Origin: Staphylococcus aureus
Lineage (GTDB): Bacteria > Bacillota > Bacilli > Staphylococcales > Staphylococcaceae
Assembly (NCBI RefSeq): GCF_001027105.1
Contig: NZ_CP011526.1
Location: 434,001 to 498,000, forward strand
DNA length: 64,000 nucleotides
Direction: 5' to 3'
Each line of letters starts with the position of its first letter. The stretch's first letter is position 1. Shown here in pieces: positions 1 to 7,925 of this stretch. Made by a program: the position numbers and the translations under genes. The notes below the pieces were generated by a model that saw nothing but the letters and a program-made list of their open reading frames with translations, did no database searches and was not told where the DNA came from.

Positions 1-75
1 GTAAGAATTTCTGTAGGTATTGAAGATACTGAAGATTTAGTCGATGATTTAAAACAAGCACTAGATACTTTATAA
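1..75 (+). CDS. C-terminal end of a Cys/Met-metabolism PLP-dependent enzyme (partial)
   Basis: The window opens inside a reading frame of 24 codons ending at TAA 73-75. The tail contains VRISVGIEDTEDLVDDL, the typical C-terminus of the cystathionine gamma-synthase/beta-lyase/gamma-lyase fold, where the VRxSVGxE motif closes the PLP domain. In S. aureus a metB/mccB-type gene lies directly before metNIQ, so a trans-sulfuration enzyme is likely. The catalytic lysine lies outside the window, so synthase and lyase cannot be told apart. Confidence 0.75.
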   Translation, partial: VRISVGIEDTEDLVDDLKQALDTL

Positions 76-83
76 ATAATAGC

Positions 84-143
84 AGCACTGGCATATATTT
101 TGAGTTCAACGTTTGTTGTTCTTGAATATGCTAGTGCTTTTTT
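84..143 (+). terminator. Rho-independent terminator after the PLP enzyme
   Basis: A 13-bp stem (AGCACTGGCATAT with ATATGCTAGTGCT, one G-U pair) closes a loop of about 29 nt and is followed by a run of Ts. It separates the upstream sulfur gene from the metN promoter. Confidence 0.8.
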
Positions 144-293
144 GTGCGATGTTAATATTTAGTAATTGCGTTGTGGAGGATTGGTGGACATTTTTATGGA
201 TTTAATTTGATAAATGTCATAGTAGTCTCACAATTCGTCATTGTCACATGAATTACTTATTTTTTAATTTTTTAGAAAATTCGGCAAATTGTA

Positions 294-348
294 TTGACGA
301 TATATGCAATTTTACATATAATGCTCTTATTCCTAGTGGATTAATAAG
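294..348 (+). promoter_or_regulatory. metNIQ promoter with downstream operator-like dyad
   Basis: TTGACG (294-299), a 17-bp spacer and TATAAT (317-322) form a near-consensus SigA promoter. Just downstream, 326-348 contains the dyad CTTATT...AATAAG around CCTAGTGGATT, overlapping the expected start site, where a repressor would act. It resembles what I recall of the cysteine-metabolism repressor CymR box; that assignment is inference. No S-box riboswitch core was seen. Confidence 0.65.
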
Positions 349-365
349 AATTTGTAGGAGGGGCG

Positions 366-1394
366 ATGATGATTGAGTTTCGACAGGTAAGTAAGACCTT
401 TAATAAAAAGAAGCAAAAAATAGATGCTTTGAAGGACGTATCATTTACGGTCAATCGCAATGATATTTTTGGTGTGATTGGATATAGTGGTGCAGGAAAA
501 AGTACGTTGGTAAGACTCGTGAATCATCTTGAAGCTGCCTCGAATGGACAAGTGATTGTAGATGGACATGATATTACGAATTATAGCGATAAAATGATGA
601 GGGATATTAAGAAAGATATCGGTATGATATTTCAGCATTTCAATTTATTAAATTCAGCTACCGTATTTAAAAATGTAGCAATGCCACTCATTTTAAGTAA
701 GAAAAGCAAAACAGAAATTAAGCAACGAGTAACGGAAATGCTTGAATTTGTAGGATTGAGTGATAAAAAAGACCAATTTCCTGATGAATTATCTGGTGGG
801 CAGAAGCAAAGGGTGGCTATTGCAAGAGCGCTTGTTACTAATCCGAAAATACTCCTATGCGATGAAGCAACAAGCGCATTGGATCCAGCAACGACTGCTT
901 CGATATTGACGTTATTAAAGAATGTCAATCAAACCTTTGGCATTACAATTATGATGATTACACATGAAATGCGCGTTATTAAAGACATTTGTAATCGTGT
1001 TGCTGTAATGGAAAAGGGGAAAGTGGTTGAAACAGGAACTGTTAAAGAGGTGTTTAGTCATCCTAAAACGACGATTGCTCAAAATTTTGTGTCTACAGTT
1101 ATACAGACTGAGCCAAGTACATCATTGATTCGTCGATTGAATGACGAACAAGTTGGCGATTTTAAAGATTATAAAATCTTCGTCGAGGAAACTCAGGTGA
1201 CACAACCGATTATAAATGACTTGATTCAAATTTGTGGCAGAGAGGTTAAAATTTTATTTTCATCTATGTCAGAAATACAAGGTAACACCGTATGTTATAT
1301 GTGGCTTCGATTTAATATGGATCAACAATTTGAAGACACGGCAATAAATCAATATTTCAAAGAGAAAAATATTCAATTTGAGGAGGTGCATTAA
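366..1394 (+). CDS. metN: Methionine/peptide ABC transporter ATP-binding protein MetN
   Basis: This is the ATPase of a D/L-methionine (or Met-dipeptide) importer, acting on the inner face of the membrane. Walker A GYSGAGKST lies at residues 39-47, the Q-loop Gln near 90, the signature LSGGQKQR at 142-149 and Walker B ILLCDE at 162-167. A C-terminal extension of about 85 residues matches the NIL regulatory domain of MetN proteins, which senses intracellular methionine. Tandem ATGs occur at 366 and 369. AGGAGG at 356-361 suits the second slightly better, so the protein is 341 or 342 aa. It is first in a three-gene operon with the permease and the binding lipoprotein. Confidence 0.95.
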   Translation: MMIEFRQVSKTFNKKKQKIDALKDVSFTVNRNDIFGVIGYSGAGKSTLVRLVNHLEAASNGQVIVDGHDITNYSDKMMRDIKKDIGMIFQHFNLLNSATVFKNVAMPLILSKKSKTEIKQRVTEMLEFVGLSDKKDQFPDELSGGQKQRVAIARALVTNPKILLCDEATSALDPATTASILTLLKNVNQTFGITIMMITHEMRVIKDICNRVAVMEKGKVVETGTVKEVFSHPKTTIAQNFVSTVIQTEPSTSLIRRLNDEQVGDFKDYKIFVEETQVTQPIINDLIQICGREVKILFSSMSEIQGNTVCYMWLRFNMDQQFEDTAINQYFKEKNIQFEEVH

Positions 1395-1397
1395 CAT

Positions 1398-2057
1398 ATG
1401 TTTGGTTCTGATTTAGACAGTGCACAGTTATTACAAGCATTGTACGAAACGCTATATATGGTATCTATTGCTTTATTTTTAGGAGCAGTGATTGGTATTC
1501 CATTAGGTGTCTTATTGGTAATTACTCGAAAACAAGGCATATGGCCCAATATAGTGATACATCAAGTTTTAAATCCTTTAATCAATATTTTAAGGTCACT
1601 ACCATTTATTATTTTGTTAATTGCGATTGTGCCATTCACAAAATTAGTAGTAGGTACTTCAATTGGTACGACTGCTGCCATCGTGCCTTTAACAGTATAT
1701 GTGGCACCTTACATTGCAAGACTTGTTGAAAACTCATTATTGGAAGTAGACGAGGGGATTATTGAAGCGGCGAAAGCGATGGGCGCTTCACCACTACAAA
1801 TCATTAGATATTTTTTAATTCCTGAAGCTTTAGGTTCGTTAGTATTAGCAATTACCACTGCGATTATTGGACTTATTGGAAGTACGGCGATGGCAGGAGC
1901 TGTTGGCGGTGGTGGTATAGGAGACTTAGCTTTAGTGTATGGTTATCAAAGATTTGATACGACGGTCATTATTATTACCGTTATTGTATTAGTCATTATT
2001 GTCCAAGTGATTCAAACGCTAGGGAATGTTCTAGCTAGATTCATACGTAGACATTAA
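1398..2057 (+). CDS. metI: Methionine ABC transporter permease
   Basis: A 219-aa integral membrane protein with about five hydrophobic segments. The EAA loop motif (EAAKAMGASPLQIIRYFLIPEA, residues about 128-149) contacts the MetN ATPase. It starts 3 nt after the metN stop, and its RBS AGGAGGTG (1381-1388) overlaps the end of metN, so translation is probably coupled. Length and motifs match the MetI/MetP family. Confidence 0.95.
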   Translation: MFGSDLDSAQLLQALYETLYMVSIALFLGAVIGIPLGVLLVITRKQGIWPNIVIHQVLNPLINILRSLPFIILLIAIVPFTKLVVGTSIGTTAAIVPLTVYVAPYIARLVENSLLEVDEGIIEAAKAMGASPLQIIRYFLIPEALGSLVLAITTAIIGLIGSTAMAGAVGGGGIGDLALVYGYQRFDTTVIIITVIVLVIIVQVIQTLGNVLARFIRRH

Positions 2058-2093
2058 TGATATATAGTGAAGATTTTGAAAGGAATTGATAGA

Positions 2094-2936
2094 ATGAAAA
2101 GATTGATTGGGTTAGTTATCGTAGCACTTGTATTATTAGCAGCGTGTGGTGGTAACAATGATAAAAAAGTAACAATTGGTGTCGCATCAAATGACACTAA
2201 GGCTTGGGAGAAGGTTAAAGAATTAGCTAAAAAAGATGATATTGATGTGGAGATTAAGCACTTCTCAGATTACAATTTACCGAATAAAGCATTAAATGAT
2301 GGTGATATTGATATGAATGCATTCCAACATTTTGCATTTTTAGATCAATATAAAAAGGCGCATAAAGGAACAAAGATTTCAGCATTAAGTACAACAGTTT
2401 TAGCACCGTTGGGCATTTACTCAGATAAAATTAAAGATGTCAAAAAGGTTAAAGATGGTGCTAAAGTTGTCATTCCAAATGATGTGTCAAACCAAGCACG
2501 TGCACTTAAACTATTAGAAGCAGCTGGTTTAATAAAACTGAAAAAAGATTTCGGATTAGCAGGCACGGTGAAAGATATAACGTCAAATCCAAAACATTTA
2601 AAAATTACTGCAGTAGATGCACAACAAACTGCACGTGCTTTATCTGATGTCGATATTGCAGTTATTAATAACGGTGTAGCAACTAAAGCGGGTAAAGATC
2701 CTAAAAATGATCCGATATTTTTAGAAAAATCAAATTCAGATGCAGTAAAGCCATATATTAATATTGTTGCAGTTAATGACAAAGACTTGGATAACAAAAC
2801 ATATGCTAAAATCGTAGAATTGTATCATTCAAAAGAAGCTCAAAAAGCGTTGCAGGAAGATGTCAAAGATGGAGAGAAACCTGTTAATTTATCTAAAGAT
2901 GAGATTAAGGCAATAGAAACGTCATTAGCAAAATAA
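2094..2936 (+). CDS. metQ: Methionine/Gly-Met-binding lipoprotein of the ABC importer
   Basis: Substrate-binding lipoprotein of the NlpA/MetQ family, about 280 aa. The N-terminus MKRLIGLVIVALVLLAAC is a lipoprotein signal peptide with lipobox LAAC, so the Cys would be lipidated and anchored to the membrane. The start at ATG 2094 is preferred because AAAGGA lies 9-10 nt before it; an upstream in-frame GTG at 2067 would spoil the signal peptide. An S. aureus homologue was reported to bind a Gly-Met dipeptide (gmpC), so peptide-bound methionine may be the ligand. It is last in the operon, with a terminator behind it. Confidence 0.93.
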   Translation: MKRLIGLVIVALVLLAACGGNNDKKVTIGVASNDTKAWEKVKELAKKDDIDVEIKHFSDYNLPNKALNDGDIDMNAFQHFAFLDQYKKAHKGTKISALSTTVLAPLGIYSDKIKDVKKVKDGAKVVIPNDVSNQARALKLLEAAGLIKLKKDFGLAGTVKDITSNPKHLKITAVDAQQTARALSDVDIAVINNGVATKAGKDPKNDPIFLEKSNSDAVKPYINIVAVNDKDLDNKTYAKIVELYHSKEAQKALQEDVKDGEKPVNLSKDEIKAIETSLAK

Positions 2937-2944
2937 ATTATATT

Positions 2945-2992
2945 GCGTCCTACAAGCAAAGTTCATGCTTATGTTTGTAGGGCGTTATTGTT
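2945..2992 (+). terminator. Terminator of metNIQ
   Basis: GCGTCCTACAA pairs with TTTGTAGGGCG across a loop that holds a small inner GCA/TGC pairing. A weak T-rich stretch follows. It sits 8 nt after the metQ stop. Confidence 0.75.
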
Positions 2993-3147
2993 GGAGAATA
3001 AAATTATTTCCAATAGAGAAAGGGATTGTAATCATTTTATAGTGAAATATTATGAAATTGTAATAATTTAGATATTGTAAAATCTAATAAGTTGTAATAA
3101 TTTTAAGGGGTAATTATAAAATTTGATGATACAGTATATGATTTTTT

Positions 3148-3202
3148 TGTAATCATAATGTCATCAAACATCAACCTATTATACATAATAAAATCGTATA
3201 AT
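3148..3202 (+). promoter_or_regulatory. sle1 promoter with WalR-like box
   Basis: TGTAAT-CATAA-TGTCAT (3148-3164) matches the published WalR consensus TGTWAH-N5-TGTWAH at all but one position. A good -10, TATAAT, lies at 3197-3202 with no convincing -35 at 17 bp. That is the pattern expected of an activator-dependent promoter. sle1 is a known member of the WalKR cell-wall regulon. The box call itself is inference. Confidence 0.5.
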
Positions 3203-3267
3203 GATGTAGTATTCATAAATTCGGATAAAAGAATGTTAGGAAAGTTAAGCAAGAGGAGGATTTTAAA

Positions 3268-4272
3268 GTGCAAAAAAAAGTAATTGCAGCTATTATTGGG
3301 ACAAGCGCGATTAGCGCTGTTGCGGCAACTCAAGCAAATGCGGCTACAACTCACACAGTAAAACCGGGTGAATCAGTGTGGGCAATTTCAAATAAGTATG
3401 GGATTTCGATTGCTAAATTAAAGTCATTAAACAATTTAACATCTAATCTAATTTTCCCAAACCAAGTACTAAAAGTATCTGGCTCAAGTAATTCTACGAG
3501 TAATAGTAGCCGTCCATCAACGAACTCAGGTGGCGGATCATACTACACAGTACAAGCAGGCGACTCATTATCATTAATCGCATCAAAATATGGTACAACT
3601 TACCAAAACATTATGCGACTTAATGGTTTAAATAATTTCTTTATTTATCCAGGTCAAAAATTAAAAGTATCAGGTACTGCTAGCTCAAGTAACGCTGCGA
3701 GCAATAGTAGCCGTCCATCAACGAACTCAGGTGGCGGATCATACTATACAGTACAAGCAGGTGACTCATTGTCATTAATTGCATCAAAATATGGTACAAC
3801 TTATCAAAAAATTATGAGCTTAAATGGCTTAAATAATTTCTTTATATATCCGGGTCAAAAATTGAAAGTAACTGGTAATGCATCTACGAACTCAGGATCT
3901 GCAACAACGACAAATAGAGGTTACAATACACCAGTATTCAGTCACCAAAACTTATATACATGGGGTCAATGTACATATCATGTATTTAATCGTCGTGCTG
4001 AAATTGGTAAAGGTATTAGTACTTATTGGTGGAATGCTAATAACTGGGATAACGCAGCGGCAGCAGATGGTTACACTATCGACAATAGACCTACTGTAGG
4101 TTCTATCGCTCAAACAGATGTAGGTTACTATGGTCATGTTATGTTTGTAGAACGTGTAAATAACGATGGTAGTATTTTAGTTTCAGAAATGAACTATTCA
4201 GCTGCACCAGGTATTTTAACTTACAGAACGGTACCAGCTTACCAAGTAAATAATTATAGATATATTCACTAA
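3268..4272 (+). CDS. sle1: Sle1 (Aaa), secreted LysM/CHAP N-acetylmuramoyl-L-alanine amidase
   Basis: A 334-aa secreted autolysin used in daughter-cell separation. A signal peptide (residues 1-25, cleavage after ANA) precedes three LysM peptidoglycan-binding repeats at about 29-70, 92-134 and 159-201, joined by Ser/Asn-rich linkers. A CHAP domain occupies about 213-334. The CHAP catalytic Cys235 (WGQCTY) and His290 (YGHVMF) are present, as is the SEMNY motif near 309. The start is GTG 3268 with the strong RBS AAGAGGAGG just upstream. LysM2 and LysM3 with their linkers are nearly identical at DNA level. Domain order and length match S. aureus Sle1/Aaa. Confidence 0.96.
3506..3880 (+). repeat. 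Internal tandem repeat of LysM2/LysM3 modules in sle1
   Basis: The stretch coding the Ser-rich linker plus LysM2 (from about 3506) recurs at about 3701-3880 with very few substitutions. LysM1 is more diverged, so the second and third modules appear to be a recent or gene-converted duplication. Confidence 0.85.
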
Positions 4273-4298
4273 AGTCTTACGTATATAAATATATAATG

Positions 4299-4393
4299 AA
4301 TTCCTATTACATTTCACAAGCTGAAAAGTTGGATTGAATCCTAAATTTTATGGCGGGGCTATCAAAGTCGTGATTGTTGTAATAGGAATTTTT
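4299..4393 (+). terminator. Long-range hairpin ending in a T run downstream of sle1 (terminator or small RNA)
   Basis: AATTCCTATTACA (from 4299) pairs with TGTAATAGGAATT (4379-4390) and is followed by TTTTTG. About 67 nt lie between the arms, including a GGAT-TGA-ATCC mini-hairpin and a GGCGGGGCT stretch. A TATAAT (4292-4297) sits immediately upstream, but no -35 is obvious. It could be the sle1 terminator or an independently transcribed structured RNA. Confidence 0.55.
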
Positions 4394-4401
4394 GTATATG
4401 A

Positions 4402-4451
4402 AAAAGGATTGGTCGAATGAACTTCATGTTCTATGTTCGACCAATCCTTTT
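4402..4451. terminator. Bidirectional terminator between sle1 and the 89-aa membrane protein
   Basis: AAAAGGATTGGTCGAA pairs perfectly with TTCGACCAATCCTTTT. The A and T runs on either side allow it to work in both directions for the two convergent genes. Confidence 0.85.
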
Positions 4452-4456
4452 CTGAA

Positions 4457-4726
4457 TTAGTATTCATGTTTTACTTTGCGAATGCTTGTAAATAATCTAG
4501 CACCGTTTGTTATTAAAGTAACAACTGCCACTGCTTTTTTGAACTTACGTGGTGACTTAATTGAAATGTAAAAGTCTAACACGGTTCCTACAGTGCTTAA
4601 ACCTAATGAAAGATATACTAATTTTTTATTTTTAGCATGATATTTATAGCCATTGTAGCCGTCGACTATGAAACCTGCGACATTTAGTAAACTTGATAAA
4701 CGTTGTGATTTGGAACGTTTTGCCAT
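4457..4726 (-). CDS. Hypothetical small membrane protein, 89 aa
   Basis: I do not recognise the family. The basic N-terminus (MAKRSKSQR) is followed by hydrophobic stretches at about 11-21, 37-54 and 64-80, broken by positively charged segments. This suggests two or three membrane passes with Lys/Arg-rich inner loops. On the reverse strand the RBS AGGGGGA precedes the ATG by about 10 nt. It is a lone gene facing sle1, with the bidirectional terminator at its 3' end and its own upstream gap (4727-4865). No catalytic motif is visible and its function is unknown. Confidence 0.75.
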   Translation of the reverse strand: MAKRSKSQRLSSLLNVAGFIVDGYNGYKYHAKNKKLVYLSLGLSTVGTVLDFYISIKSPRKFKKAVAVVTLITNGARLFTSIRKVKHEY

Positions 4727-4874
4727 AATAATAATTCCCCCTAGTATCTTCTGTTTATATGAAAAGTTGGGTGCGCTGAATTGCTAACGTTTTGCGCTAT
4801 AACTACTCATATATGATAACATAATTGTACAGTATAATTTGAAAAATTGATTTCACAAAGTTGGGGTGTCAAAG

Positions 4875-5270
4875 ATGATTAAATGTGTCTGTTTAGTTGA
4901 AGAAACAGCTGATAAAATATTGCTTGTTCAAGTAAGGAATCGCGAAAAGTATTATTTCCCGGGTGGTAAAATAGAAGAAGGGGAATCACAAGTACACGCG
5001 CTGTTAAGAGAAGTAAAAGAAGAATTAAATTTAACATTAACAATGGATGAAATTGAATATGTCGGGACAATTGTAGGTCCTGCATATCCACAACAGGATA
5101 TGTTAACTGAGTTAAATGGATTTCGCGCATTAACCAAAATCGATTGGGAAAACGTAACTATCAATAATGAAATTACGGATATACGCTGGATTGATAAAGA
5201 TAATGATGCGTTGATTGCGCCTGCTGTCAAAGTTTGGATTGAAACTTATGGTGGTAAACATGACAAATAA
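4875..5270 (+). CDS. NUDIX hydrolase
   Basis: A 131-aa protein with a Nudix box (GKIEEGESQVHALLREVKEE; residues 31-53 overall, fitting Gx5Ex7REUxEE apart from the final Gly). It should hydrolyse a nucleoside diphosphate linked to another moiety, in the cytoplasm. The substrate cannot be predicted. ATG 4875 is chosen because GGGGTG (4863-4868) is well spaced; an in-frame GTG at 4866 is the alternative. Its 3' end overlaps the following GNAT gene, so the two are probably cotranslated. Confidence 0.88.
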   Translation: MIKCVCLVEETADKILLVQVRNREKYYFPGGKIEEGESQVHALLREVKEELNLTLTMDEIEYVGTIVGPAYPQQDMLTELNGFRALTKIDWENVTINNEITDIRWIDKDNDALIAPAVKVWIETYGGKHDK

Positions 5271-5745
5271 TGACACCATCATGTTACGACATTATGTCCC
5301 ACAAGATTATTCGATGTTAGAAGCTTTTCAATTAAGTGAAAGTGATTTGAAGTTTGTTAAAACGCCAGAGGAAAATATTACAGCTGCAATGTCTGATAAT
5401 GAAAGGTATCCCATCGTTGTAATGGATGGCAGGCAATGTGTGGCCTTTTTTACATTACATCGTGGAAAAGGGGTCGCACCATTTAGCGATAACCAAGATG
5501 CAGTATTTTTCAGGTCATTTAGTGTTGATCAACGTTATCGTAATAGAGGAATAGGTAAAGTGGTAATGGAAAAATTGGCGTCATTTATCACTTCAACATT
5601 TCAGGATATTAATGAGATTGTGTTAACGGTTAATACTGACAATCCACATGCCATGGCACTTTATCGCCAACAAGGATATCAATATATGGGAGATAGTATG
5701 TTCGTCGGAAGACCTGTTCATATTATGGCGTTAACTATAAAATAA
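5260..5745 (+). CDS. GNAT family N-acetyltransferase
   Basis: About 161 aa. The acetyl-CoA binding motif A is seen in VDQRYRNRGIGKVVMEKL (R/QxxGxG/A type), followed by the beta-alpha segment VNTDNPHAMALYRQQGYQ typical of GNAT C-termini. The start ATG 5260 lies inside the last codons of the NUDIX gene, preceded by GGTGG; an upstream TTG at 5215 would extend it needlessly. Overlap implies translational coupling. The substrate is unknown. Confidence 0.87.
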   Translation: MTNNDTIMLRHYVPQDYSMLEAFQLSESDLKFVKTPEENITAAMSDNERYPIVVMDGRQCVAFFTLHRGKGVAPFSDNQDAVFFRSFSVDQRYRNRGIGKVVMEKLASFITSTFQDINEIVLTVNTDNPHAMALYRQQGYQYMGDSMFVGRPVHIMALTIK

Positions 5746-5755
5746 ATTAAATTTA

Positions 5756-5813
5756 AAAGCATCTTTACTCATCGTCGACCACAACAATTAATGATGAATA
5801 AAGGTGCTTTTTG
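5756..5813 (+). terminator. Terminator after the NUDIX-GNAT pair
   Basis: AAAAGCATCTTTACTCATC pairs with GATGAATAAAGGTGCTTTTT, ending in a T run. Confidence 0.8.
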
Positions 5814-5843
5814 TTATAGATCATCGGACAATTTACTATAGTA

Positions 5844-5888
5844 AAAAGCGACCTAGTGAACAATTGACATATATCCACAGGTCGCTTA
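5844..5888 (-). terminator. Terminator of the YibE/F gene pair (reverse strand)
   Basis: Read on the reverse strand, AAGCGACCTGTGG pairs with CTAGGTCGCTT followed by TTT. It lies about 25 nt beyond the stop of the downstream YibE/F gene. Confidence 0.8.
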
Positions 5889-5913
5889 ACTTAAGTTATA
5901 TTGCTAGTTGCGA

Positions 5914-6696
5914 TTAATTGATAGACTCATCATTTTTGCGCTGTCGAGATGGTCTTTTTATTAAAAATGCCGTAATCCAAGCCGTAATCGGAATACTGAT
6001 TGCAACGGCAATACCGCCTAAAATAATAGAAATAAATTCTTGGGCAAATATTTTCGAGTTTATAATATGACCAAATGAATATTTAAGTTTGAAAAACCAA
6101 ATAAATAAAGCAAGTTGGCCACCAAAAAAGGCAAGGTAAATCGTGTTCGCAGATGTCGCTAAAATTTCTCTACCAACACGCATGCCAGATTGGAATAATT
6201 CGTATTGCGTAAGCGTTGGATTCACTTGATGCAATTCATAAATGGGTGAACTAATGGTAATTGTTAAATCTATCACAGCTGCAATAACAGCAAGAATAAT
6301 AGTGAACACCATAAATTGAACCATATCAATGCCAATATTCATTGAATACACATATGTTTCATCTTGTTGTTCGGTTGAAAAGCCTTGTAGATGACCGAAG
6401 TAGACCGATAAATAAATGAGTGTAATCAACAATATTGTTGTAACGATAGTGCTGATAAATGCAGCTTGTGTTTTAACATTGTAACTATTGAGTACGAATA
6501 AATTACAAGCGCCAATAATAATGCAGAAAAAGAATGTGACGACATAAATCGGTACGCCAAAAATAATCAATACAATACTAATAATTAAAATAGCGAAATT
6601 TAAAAATAGGGTTAAATAAGAGATGAATCCCTTTTTACCTCCGAAAATTATCATCAGAAAGAGGAGCAATAACGCCAATATAAATACAGCATTCAT
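5914..6696 (-). CDS. YibE/F-like integral membrane protein (second of pair)
   Basis: 260 aa, almost wholly hydrophobic with about seven membrane segments and a short basic tail. It contains YELHQVNPTLTQYELFQSGMRVGREIL and a long conserved membrane region typical of the YibE/F family (putative multi-pass transporter). The ATG overlaps the stop of the upstream paralogue by 4 nt (ATGA), and the RBS AAGGAGGG lies within that gene. Tight coupling to a 372-aa family member suggests the two form one heteromeric membrane complex. The substrate is unknown. Confidence 0.82.
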   Translation of the reverse strand: MNAVFILALLLLFLMIIFGGKKGFISYLTLFLNFAILIISIVLIIFGVPIYVVTFFFCIIIGACNLFVLNSYNVKTQAAFISTIVTTILLITLIYLSVYFGHLQGFSTEQQDETYVYSMNIGIDMVQFMVFTIILAVIAAVIDLTITISSPIYELHQVNPTLTQYELFQSGMRVGREILATSANTIYLAFFGGQLALFIWFFKLKYSFGHIINSKIFAQEFISIILGGIAVAISIPITAWITAFLIKRPSRQRKNDESIN

Positions 6697-7811
6697 TGTT
6701 TCGCCCTCCTTAATGTTTCAAATATTTCCATAAACAATATTGTGATAGGAATTGTAAGTACGATACCTATACCACCTGTTAGTGCGCGCGCAATTTCTAA
6801 CGACCAATTCATCGAAATAGTATAAGTCACTGTATTGGCATTTTTTAAAAAGATTAAAAACATAGGTAGTGCACCGGATAAATATGAGAATAATAAGATG
6901 TTAGTCATTGTTCCCATAATATCTTGGCCGATGTTTCGCCCAGCAAGCGCCCATCTCCTCATTGAAATGTGTGGCGTACGCTGTAAAATTTCATGCATAC
7001 CACTAGCAATTGTAATTGCAACATCCATAATAGCGCCAAGTGAACCTATTAACACTGAGGCTAGGAAGATATCTTTCGGTGGTAATGATAAAAAGTTCAT
7101 CGTTTCATATTTAATGCCTTTACCATCTGTCATATATATGATTAATTCTGTTAAACCTATACTCAAAAAAGTTCCGATAATTGTACTGGCTATGGTAATG
7201 AGTGTACGCATATGCCAGCCTGTAACGAGCAATAAAGTGAGTATTGTTGAACAGATCATGGCAATGGTCATGAGTAAGAATAAATTAATATTGCTATGTT
7301 GAATATGAATGTAAATTGCGATTAATATGGCAATAGAATTCAAGATTAACGATAAAATCGATTGCAGTCCGACTTTGCGACCAACCAATAATACAGTTAA
7401 TAAGAACAAACCAGTGATGATAACCGTTAAGGTATCACGCTTCTTTTCTATAATATAAGCATCACTCGGCTTGTTAGAAATATGTAATAATACTTTTTCG
7501 TGTGTGCGAAATGCCTCAGAATCTGCTTGCGATTTGACGTACTGATGATTAATCGTCGTCGTTTCTCCAGCAAATTGACCATTTAATATTTTGACTTTTA
7601 ATTGATTTTTATATTTAATATCACGATTATTTTGTGCATCTTTTGTAGGTGTCGAAGAAACATGTTTGACATCTATAATTTGACCAATTGGTTTGTTGTA
7701 AAAGTTCTCATTATTGAATGTAAATAAAATAGCACCAATGAATGCGATGCAGAACAAACCTAAAATTATATTAAATGGCTTTGTAAATAAATTTCTATAT
7801 TTCAAAAACAA
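6693..7811 (-). CDS. YibE/F family membrane protein (first of pair)
   Basis: 372 aa. An N-terminal membrane anchor is followed by an extracytoplasmic domain (about 30-125, including a KVKILNGQFAGE motif). About seven membrane segments follow, with the family motif GAIMDVAITIASGMHEI...TPHISMRRWALAGRNIGQDIMGTM. Start codons are all non-ATG: TTG 7811 (GGGG close upstream) or TTG 7805, which is better spaced from it. The gene reads away from the divergent-promoter region shared with nothing obvious. Function in this family is not established; a transport role is inferred. Confidence 0.85.
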   Translation of the reverse strand: MFLKYRNLFTKPFNIILGLFCIAFIGAILFTFNNENFYNKPIGQIIDVKHVSSTPTKDAQNNRDIKYKNQLKVKILNGQFAGETTTINHQYVKSQADSEAFRTHEKVLLHISNKPSDAYIIEKKRDTLTVIITGLFLLTVLLVGRKVGLQSILSLILNSIAILIAIYIHIQHSNINLFLLMTIAMICSTILTLLLVTGWHMRTLITIASTIIGTFLSIGLTELIIYMTDGKGIKYETMNFLSLPPKDIFLASVLIGSLGAIMDVAITIASGMHEILQRTPHISMRRWALAGRNIGQDIMGTMTNILLFSYLSGALPMFLIFLKNANTVTYTISMNWSLEIARALTGGIGIVLTIPITILFMEIFETLRRAKQ

Positions 7812-7925
7812 AACCCCAATTCTATGAATGAATTAATATGGTGATTATACGCCCTTAATTTTTTATTTTCAAAGATATTACTGCTAAGTGTAAAACGAAA
7901 ATCATCATTGATAGCATCGAATTAC

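Larger units (their letters stand above)
2937..3267. other. Gene-less gap metQ-sle1 (331 bp)
   Basis: The gap holds the metQ terminator, a very AT-rich stretch with several TGTAAT words (3027-3110) and the sle1 promoter region. I found no supported small gene. Confidence 0.6.

Noticed and set aside
144..365. SAM (S-box) riboswitch before metNIQ
   Set aside because: The leader between the -10 and start is only about 45 nt and lacks S-box core motifs.
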